From: Gemmatimonadetes bacterium 13_1_20CM_4_69_16 | GTDB taxonomy: Bacteria; Gemmatimonadota; Gemmatimonadetes; Gemmatimonadales; GWC2-71-9 | Reading direction: 5' to 3' | NCBI GenBank assembly: GCA_001919865.1 | Contig: MNIR01000058.1 | Span: forward strand, 47,287-111,286 | Length of the DNA stretch: 64,000 nucleotides | Part shown: positions 57,936 through 64,000 of the stretch, piece by piece | Layout: each line of letters opens with the position of its first letter | Numbering within the stretch: position 1 is the first letter of the stretch | Program-made: the position numbers and the translations under genes | The notes under the pieces: model-generated | What the model was told of the DNA's origin: nothing | Seen by the model: the letters and a program-made list of their open reading frames with translations, nothing else | The model's database searches: none

Positions 57936-58829
57936 ATGGCGCGGTCGAACGGAGGCAAGGCCAAGGCGTTCTTTCGAGCCAATCCTTCCGGAGCCTTCGA
58001 CCAGTATCTGCAAGACATCCAAAAGCTACCCCTCATCAAAGACCCCGCAGAAGAGCGCCGGCTCGCACGCCGGGTGCAGCGGGGCGATGAAAAAGCCGCC
58101 GAACGACTCGTCACCGCCAACCTCCGCTTCGTCATCTCCTACGTCAAGAAGTACCAGGGTCACGGCCTCGACCTGTCGGAGCTGGTGGCGATCGGCAACG
58201 AGGGGCTGCTCAAAGCAGTCAAGAAGTTCGATCCCGACCAGGGCGTGAAGTTCATCTCGTACGCGGTGTGGTGGGTCCGCCAGGCGGTGTTGAAGGCGCT
58301 GGCGGAGCAGACGCGCAGCGTGCGGATCCCGCTGAATCAGAACTCGCAGCTGATCCGCATGAGCCGCACCGAGACATACCTCTCCCAAGAGCTCGGCCGC
58401 GAACCCACCGACGACGAAATCGCGCTCGCTCTCGAAGACACGGTAGAAAATGTCCGCACCGCGCGCCGCATGACGGCGGCGGAGCTGTCGCTCGACGCGC
58501 CCGTGGATCGCACCGACAAGGACGCGGCGACGCTGGGCGAGCGGTTTGCCGGCCAGGAAGGCGGCGAGATCGAGGAGAAGACGGACGGCAAGCTGATGCG
58601 CGAGTTCATCGACCGCATCTTCCAGAAGTACCTGACGCCGCGCGAGCGCAAGATTCTCTACCTCTATTACGGCCTCGAGGAAGGCAGCGAGGCGATGACG
58701 CTCGAGAAGATCGGCGCGCTGATGGGCGTCACGCGGGAACGGATCAGGCAGATACGGGAACGGGCATTCGAAAAGCTGCGGGAGTCGCCGGACGGAAGGG
58801 CTTTGAGGGGCTTCTGGAGAGCCGCCTGA
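57936..58829 (+). CDS. RNA polymerase sigma factor, sigma-70/RpoD family
   Basis: TANLRFVISYVKKYQGHGLDLSELVAIGNEGLLKAVKKFDPDQGVKFISYAVWWVRQAV; regions 3 and 4 (VTRERIRQIRERAFEKLR). Confidence 0.96.
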   Translation: MARSNGGKAKAFFRANPSGAFDQYLQDIQKLPLIKDPAEERRLARRVQRGDEKAAERLVTANLRFVISYVKKYQGHGLDLSELVAIGNEGLLKAVKKFDPDQGVKFISYAVWWVRQAVLKALAEQTRSVRIPLNQNSQLIRMSRTETYLSQELGREPTDDEIALALEDTVENVRTARRMTAAELSLDAPVDRTDKDAATLGERFAGQEGGEIEEKTDGKLMREFIDRIFQKYLTPRERKILYLYYGLEEGSEAMTLEKIGALMGVTRERIRQIRERAFEKLRESPDGRALRGFWRAA

Positions 58830-58841
58830 GGACAGGCAAAG

Positions 58842-58943
58842 ACTAGACGCGCAGACGCACAGCGGTGAAACGGCTTGAGGGGTCAGGAAGAGCACTTCCT
58901 GGCCCCTCATTGCTGTTCTCCCCTGTGCGTCTACGAGTCTAGT
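58842..58943. repeat. long inverted repeat (21-bp outer arms) enclosing a 14-bp hairpin
   Basis: actagacgcgcagacgcacag ... ctgtgcgtctacgagtctagt. Confidence 0.8.
58877..58908. terminator. strong hairpin downstream of sigma factor gene
   Basis: gaggggtcaggaag-agca-cttcctggcccctc, 14-bp stem with one mismatch. Confidence 0.55.
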
Positions 58944-58970
58944 TGTTGCATTTCCGGTATACTATTTACC

Positions 58971-59657
58971 ATGGCTCGTGAGCTCCCGATTTTTCCCCTT
59001 CCGATCGTCCTGTTCCCGGGCGCCCCCCAACCTCTCCATATCTTCGAGCCGCGCTATCGCCAGCTGCTCGCCGACTGCCTCGCCACCGACCGGCGGTTCG
59101 GGGTCGCGTACGTGCCCGCCGAGCGCGACGCCGGAGGGGAGCCGGTGCCCCGCCCCGGGGACGTGGGGTGCGTCGCGTTGATCCGCAACACGCAAGGGTT
59201 GCCCGACGGCCGGTCCAACATTCTGACGGTGGGGGAGCGGCGGTTCGTGCTGATCGACTGGGTCAGCTCGGAGCGTCCCTACCGATTCGCGCAGGTGGAG
59301 GAGTTCGACGACGAGCCGGTGGAGCCGAGCGAGACGGTCACACTCGCGGCCGACGTGCGGGAGGGGTTCGCCCGTCTCGCGGAAGCGCTCGGCGTCCTCG
59401 GGGGGCGTGAGGAGGAGGCGATCGAGCTTCCGACCGACCCGCAGCTGTTGTCGTTCCAGGTGGCGGCGGCGCTCGAGCTCGGCCCCGAAGCGAAGCGCGC
59501 GCTGCAGGCGCTGCGCAGCACGACGGCGCGGTTGCGGCAACTCGCCGTCCTCGTCGGGCAGCTCGCGGCGGACGCCGAGCGCCGGGCCGCCGTGCGGCAG
59601 CGAGCCAGGGGAAACGGGCGCGGTGGCCCCCATCCCCAGATCGAGTCGGCCACGTGA
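58971..59657 (+). CDS. LON peptidase substrate-binding (N-terminal) domain protein
   Basis: ELPIFPLPIVLFPGAPQPLHIFEPRYRQLLADCL. Confidence 0.92.
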   Translation: MARELPIFPLPIVLFPGAPQPLHIFEPRYRQLLADCLATDRRFGVAYVPAERDAGGEPVPRPGDVGCVALIRNTQGLPDGRSNILTVGERRFVLIDWVSSERPYRFAQVEEFDDEPVEPSETVTLAADVREGFARLAEALGVLGGREEEAIELPTDPQLLSFQVAAALELGPEAKRALQALRSTTARLRQLAVLVGQLAADAERRAAVRQRARGNGRGGPHPQIESAT

Positions 59658-61165
59658 TGACCGCCCAGCTTGCCGACGCGCTCGCGGACATCGTGGGCGC
59701 CCGCCATGTGCGCACGACGCCAGCCGAGCGCCGGACGTACGCCCGGGACGGCCTGCCGACGCACCAGCGGGTGCCCGGTGTGGTAGCGCTGCCCGGGAGC
59801 CGGGACGAGCTGGTGGCCGTCGTGCGGCTGCTCGCCGCCCACGGAGTGCCGTTCGTGCCGCGGGGCGCGGGCACCGGCCTGTCGGGCGGTGCGCTCGCGG
59901 ACGGCTCGGCCGTGCTGGTGGTGCTGACCCGGCTGAACCGGATTCTCAGGATCGACCCCACGAACCGCGTCGCGGTGGTCGAGCCGGGCGTGGTGAACGC
60001 GCGTCTCTCGGCCGCTGCGGCGCCGCTGGGGCTGCATTACGCCCCTGATCCGTCGAGCCAGACGGCGTGCACCATTGGCGGCAACGTGGCCGAGAACGCG
60101 GGCGGCCCGCACTGCCTCAAGTACGGCGTCACGGCGAACCACGTGCTGGCGCTCGAGGTCGTGCTCGCGGACGGCCGCCTCGTGGAGCTCGGCAGCCCGG
60201 GCGGCGAGCCGTGGGGACCAGACCTGGTCGGATTGTTCGTGGGCTCCGAAGGCAACTTCGGAATCGCCACGCGGATCGCGGTGCGCCTCCACCCCCTGCC
60301 GCGAGCGGTGCGCACGCTGCTGGCGGACTTCGCCTCGCTGCGCAGCGCGGGGGAGGGAGTGTCGGCCGTCATCGCGAGCGGCATCGTACCCGCCGCGCTT
60401 GAAATGATGGACCAGTCGTGCATCAACGCGGTGGAGGATTCCGTCTATGCGGCGGGCTACCCGCGCGACGCGGCGGCCGTACTGCTCGTCGAGCTGGACG
60501 GCGGCGCCGAAGCCGCGGTGGCGGCCGAGGCGACCACCGTCGCAGAGCTGCTCTTGACCCACGGGGCGCGTTCGATCCGCACTGCCTCCGACGCCGCGGA
60601 GCGCGAGCGCCTGTGGCAGGGGCGGAAGAAAGCGTTCGGCGCCATGGGCCGCCTCTCGCGCGACCTGGTGGTGCAGGATGCGGTGGTGCCCCGTTCGGCG
60701 CTGCCCGACGTGCTCGAGACCATCGGGCGCATCGCGGCAACCTATCAGCTCACCGTGAGCAACGTGTTCCACGCCGGCGACGGGAACCTGCACCCCAACA
60801 TCTCCTTCGACGGCGCGGTGCCGGGCCTCAAGGCCCGCGTGGACGCCGCGAGCACCGAGATCATGGAAGCGTGCATCGCCGTGGGGGGCACGATCACCGG
60901 GGAGCACGGCGTGGGGCTCGACAAGCTGCGCTACATGCCGCTCATCTTCGACGGCGACTCACTCGCCGCCATGCGCGCCGTGCGTCGCGTCTGGGACCCG
61001 GACGAGCGGGTGAACCCGGGGAAGGTGGTGCCGGTGCACGCGTGCCGGGAATGGGCGGGATGGGGACCCCGGGCCACCGGCCCGGGGTCAGCCGGGCAAA
61101 CCCGCCCAGGAACGGCTGACCCCGGGGCGATGCCCCGGGGGTCCGGCGACCGGATGGCCGTATGA
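59654..61165 (+). CDS. glcD: FAD-linked oxidase, glycolate oxidase subunit GlcD-like
   Basis: PFVPRGAGTGLSGGALADGSAVLVVLTRLNRIL; QTACTIGGNVAENAGGPHCLKYGVT; GDGNLHPNI; GEHGVGLDKL. Confidence 0.95.
   Translation: MMTAQLADALADIVGARHVRTTPAERRTYARDGLPTHQRVPGVVALPGSRDELVAVVRLLAAHGVPFVPRGAGTGLSGGALADGSAVLVVLTRLNRILRIDPTNRVAVVEPGVVNARLSAAAAPLGLHYAPDPSSQTACTIGGNVAENAGGPHCLKYGVTANHVLALEVVLADGRLVELGSPGGEPWGPDLVGLFVGSEGNFGIATRIAVRLHPLPRAVRTLLADFASLRSAGEGVSAVIASGIVPAALEMMDQSCINAVEDSVYAAGYPRDAAAVLLVELDGGAEAAVAAEATTVAELLLTHGARSIRTASDAAERERLWQGRKKAFGAMGRLSRDLVVQDAVVPRSALPDVLETIGRIAATYQLTVSNVFHAGDGNLHPNISFDGAVPGLKARVDAASTEIMEACIAVGGTITGEHGVGLDKLRYMPLIFDGDSLAAMRAVRRVWDPDERVNPGKVVPVHACREWAGWGPRATGPGSAGQTRPGTADPGAMPRGSGDRMAV
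61064..61144. repeat. compound inverted repeat in glcD 3' end, same sequence family as 54528-54560
   Basis: gaccccgggcc-acc-ggcccggggtc agcc ... ggct gaccccggggc-gat-gccccgggggtc. Confidence 0.85.
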
Positions 61166-62373
61166 GTTTGCTCGAACGCGTCCGCGCCCTGCTCGGCGAC
61201 GACGCCGTGGAGATCGCCGGCGGCCCCGACGCGGTGCCACGCGTGGCGCCCGCCTCCCCCGATGCCGTCGCATTGCTGCTCGGCACGGCGCGCGAGGAAG
61301 GGTGGCGCGTCCGGCTCGAGGGCGCCGGGACCTGGCTCCCCGCCGACGCGCCCGCCGACCTCGCCCTCACCACGCGACGGCTCGACCGCGTCCCCGCGAT
61401 CGAGCCGCAGGACCTCTCCGCCACCGCCGAGGCGGGCATTGGGTGCGACCTGTTGCGCCAACAGCTCGCCGACCGCGGCACCTGGCTCGCGCTCGACCCC
61501 CCCGGTCTCGCCGGCCGGACGCTCGGCTCCGTCGTAGCGACCGCGACGGCCGGACCGCTGCGCCAGGGATTCGGCGCGGTGCGCGACCACGTCCTCGGCG
61601 TCACGTTCGTCACCGGCGACGGCCGCCTGGTCCACAGTGGCGGGCGCGTGGTGAAGAACGTCGCCGGCTACGACCTCACCAAGCTCGAGGCGGGCGGTTT
61701 CGGCGCCTTCGGCGTGATCGTGCTGGTGCACCTGCGGCTTCGCGCCCTCCCCCGCGCCGACCAGACGTTCGTGCTCGCCGGGACGCGGGAGGACCTGACG
61801 CAGGTGGCGGAGGATATCGTCGCGGCCGGGCTCCAGCCGGCGGCCCTCGAGCTGATGTCGCCGGCGTTGGCGCGGCGCGAGGGCTGGGCGCTGGCGGTGC
61901 GATTGGCGGGCTCGGCCGCCCTCGTGGCCAGCCAAGAGGCGGGGTTACGCGGCGCGAGCGGCGGGCGGTTCACGGCGCTGCGCGCCGACGAGGCACACGG
62001 CTTTTGGATGCGGGCCGCCGAGAGCGTCGCCACTCGCCCCGTTACGTTCCGGATCGGCGGGCTGCCGGACTCGAGCGACGAGCTGCTCGACCTGCTCCAA
62101 CACCAGGTGGGCGACGAGTGGGTGTCGGCCAGCCCCGCGGTCGGCGCGATCCGCTGGGCGGGTGACACGACCGTGGACCGGCTGCGCCGCCTGCGGCGCA
62201 CGCTGGCGGGGCTGGAAGTGCCCCTCACTCTGGAGCGCGCTCCCTGGCCGATGCGGAGCGCGGTGGGCCATTTCGGGGCCTACCGCGAAGGCGTCGGCCC
62301 GCTCGTCGCGAGCCTGCGACGCACCTTCGACCCCGGCGAAGCGTTCGTGGTGGCGGTCGAAGGCTCCGAGTGA
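61162..62373 (+). CDS. glcE: FAD-binding subunit GlcE-like
   Basis: LGSVVATATAGPLRQGFGAVRDHVLGVTFVTGDGRLVHSGGRVVKNVAGYDLTKLEAGGFG. Confidence 0.93.
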   Translation: MSLLERVRALLGDDAVEIAGGPDAVPRVAPASPDAVALLLGTAREEGWRVRLEGAGTWLPADAPADLALTTRRLDRVPAIEPQDLSATAEAGIGCDLLRQQLADRGTWLALDPPGLAGRTLGSVVATATAGPLRQGFGAVRDHVLGVTFVTGDGRLVHSGGRVVKNVAGYDLTKLEAGGFGAFGVIVLVHLRLRALPRADQTFVLAGTREDLTQVAEDIVAAGLQPAALELMSPALARREGWALAVRLAGSAALVASQEAGLRGASGGRFTALRADEAHGFWMRAAESVATRPVTFRIGGLPDSSDELLDLLQHQVGDEWVSASPAVGAIRWAGDTTVDRLRRLRRTLAGLEVPLTLERAPWPMRSAVGHFGAYREGVGPLVASLRRTFDPGEAFVVAVEGSE

Positions 62374-62382
62374 ACCCGCCGC

Positions 62383-63642
62383 ATGGCTGACCGCGGTGGG
62401 TTCGAGGCGCTCGACGCCTGCGTCCACTGCGGCTTCTGCCTCCAGGCGTGCCCCACCTTCCTCGCGACCGGCGACGAAGCGGACGGCCCGCGCGGACGCA
62501 TCGAGCTGATGCGCGCGCTCGAGGCCGGAGAGCTCGCCGTGGACGACCCCGCCGTCCGAATCCACCTGGATCGTTGCCTGGGCTGCCGTGGCTGCGAGCC
62601 CGTTTGCCCCTCGGGGGTCGGCTACGGGCGCGGCATCGAGGCGGCCCGCGCGTTGCTCGCGACGCGGCGCGATCCAGCACCGCTGGCGCGCGCGGCCCTG
62701 TGGGCGCTCACCACGGCGGGCGCGAGCGGCATCGTCTACGCGCTGGCGCGGCTGCTGCGCGCGACGGGCATCCCCGCTCGGTTGGCGGGATGGGGCAGGT
62801 TTCGGTTCGCAATGGGAATGCTCGCCGCTAGCGCGGCGAAGGGCGGTGGAGGTCGGGGGAGGTCGGTGAAGGTTGGTGGAGGTGCACCGCGCAGCAACCT
62901 CCACCATCCTCCACCGTCCTCCACGACCTCCCCCGTCCTGCTGTTCCGCGGCTGTGTCATGGATGGCCTCTTCGCTCACGTGCACGACGCGACGGTGCGG
63001 ACCCTCGAGGTGAACGGCTACGCCGTGCGCGAGGTCCCCGGGCAGGTCTGCTGCGGTGCGCTGCACGCCCACGCCGGGCTGCGCGAAGCGGCGCGCCAGC
63101 TGGCGCGGGTCAACGTCGCGGCCTTCGCGGCGGGAGACGAGCCGATCGTCGTCAACAGTGCGGGGTGCGGAGCAATGCTGAAGGAGTACGCGCATCTCGT
63201 CGATGCGGGGCCGTTCGCGGCGCGGGTGCGCGACGTCACCGAGCTGCTCGCCGCGCGCGGCCCCCGGCCCGGCGCGCCGGTGGACCTCCAGGTCGCCTAC
63301 GATCCACCGTGCCACCTGCTGCATGCCCAGCGGATCGCCGACGAGCCCCACCGCATGCTGGCTGCGATCCCGGTGCTGCGCGTCGCTTCGCTGCCGGACG
63401 CCGCCCAGTGCTGCGGCAGCGCGGGGCTGTTCACGCTGCTCGAGCCGGCGATGTCACGCGCCGTGCTGGCGCCCAAGATCGAGTCGCTGCGCGCCGCGTC
63501 GCCGCATGTCGTCGCAACCGGCAATCCCGGTTGCATCATGCAGCTCGGAGCCGGGCTCGCCGCCGCCGGGCTGCCCACCCGGGCGCGTCACCCCGTGGAA
63601 CTGCTCGACGAATCGTACCGGGCGGCGGGGTATTATGCTTGA
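62383..63642 (+). CDS. glcF: iron-sulfur subunit GlcF-like
   Basis: CVHCGFCLQACPTF; CLGCRGCEPVCPSG; CCG domains (YDPPCHLLHAQR; CCGSAGLF). Confidence 0.95.
   Translation: MADRGGFEALDACVHCGFCLQACPTFLATGDEADGPRGRIELMRALEAGELAVDDPAVRIHLDRCLGCRGCEPVCPSGVGYGRGIEAARALLATRRDPAPLARAALWALTTAGASGIVYALARLLRATGIPARLAGWGRFRFAMGMLAASAAKGGGGRGRSVKVGGGAPRSNLHHPPPSSTTSPVLLFRGCVMDGLFAHVHDATVRTLEVNGYAVREVPGQVCCGALHAHAGLREAARQLARVNVAAFAAGDEPIVVNSAGCGAMLKEYAHLVDAGPFAARVRDVTELLAARGPRPGAPVDLQVAYDPPCHLLHAQRIADEPHRMLAAIPVLRVASLPDAAQCCGSAGLFTLLEPAMSRAVLAPKIESLRAASPHVVATGNPGCIMQLGAGLAAAGLPTRARHPVELLDESYRAAGYYA
62844..62934. repeat. palindromic element with 10-bp micro-repeat arms within glcF
   Basis: cggtggaggt-cgggggaggt-cggtgaaggt-tggtggaggt ... 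cctccaccat-cctccaccgt-cctccacga-cctccccc. Confidence 0.88.
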
Positions 63643-63648
63643 GGGAGC

Positions 63649-64000
63649 ATGATCGAAGCGGTGTTGTTCGACTTCAACGGAGTGATCGCGGACGACGAGG
63701 AGCAGCATCGGGAAGCGTTGGGCGGAGTTCTCGCGGAACAGGGCCTGCCACTCACCCGCGAGCAGTACTACGCCGACTTCCTCGGGTTCGATGACCGCCG
63801 GTGTCTGATCGAGGCGTTCCGGCGCGCGGGCAGGCGGCTGCCGGCGAGCCAGCTCGAGCAGCTGCTCGCCGCGAAGTCGCAGATCTACCAGCGGCTGATC
63901 GACCGCTCGCTTGCCCTGGTGCCGGGCGCGGCCGAGTTCGTGCCGCGCGCGGCCGGGCGCTTCCGGCTGGGCGTGGTGTCGGGAGCCCTGCGGCGGGAAG
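63649..64000 (+). CDS. HAD-family phosphatase (beta-phosphoglucomutase-like), truncated by window end
   Basis: MIEAVLFDFNGVIADDEEQHREAL. Confidence 0.85.
   Translation, partial: MIEAVLFDFNGVIADDEEQHREALGGVLAEQGLPLTREQYYADFLGFDDRRCLIEAFRRAGRRLPASQLEQLLAAKSQIYQRLIDRSLALVPGAAEFVPRAAGRFRLGVVSGALRRE

Noticed and set aside
1-64000. tRNA/rRNA genes, transposases, integrases, prophage
   Set aside because: None recognised on reading; mobile-element proteins absent

Overview
GC-rich, gene-dense window. Gene content and order (yebC-ruvC-ruvA-ruvB-queA-tgt, a diderm surface gene set, a PorX-like regulator) suggest a diderm bacterium, possibly Gemmatimonadota; that assignment is inference. About 60 protein-coding genes are supportable. 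They include a surface-glycan glycosyltransferase/ABC exporter cluster, a PglZ-domain (PorX-like) response regulator, yebC-ruvC(broken)-ruvA-ruvB-queA-tgt-yajC-def-fmt-thiE-thiS-thiG-rsmB-PASTA-rpe-tlpA-ybbR-tsaD-lgt, and a cytochrome c/FTR1 fusion. A NYN-domain protein lies in a lower-GC island, preceded by a promoter and a strong intrinsic terminator. Also present are a TonB receptor/YfiR/histidine kinase/response regulator module, TamB plus Omp85, DppA-DppB, dacB, aroB, rpoD-like sigma and glcDEF. No tRNA, rRNA, CRISPR array or transposase was seen. The two most unusual signals are: (1) a dispersed set of palindromic elements whose arms are built from 7-, 8- or 10-bp tandem micro-repeats, sitting between genes and in frame inside conserved genes (queA, tgt, thiE, rsmB, glcD, glcF); and (2) a compact locus of promoter, short structured RNA, terminator and NYN nuclease-like gene. 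Two genes (ruvC and a hybrid histidine kinase) carry internal out-of-frame deletions.
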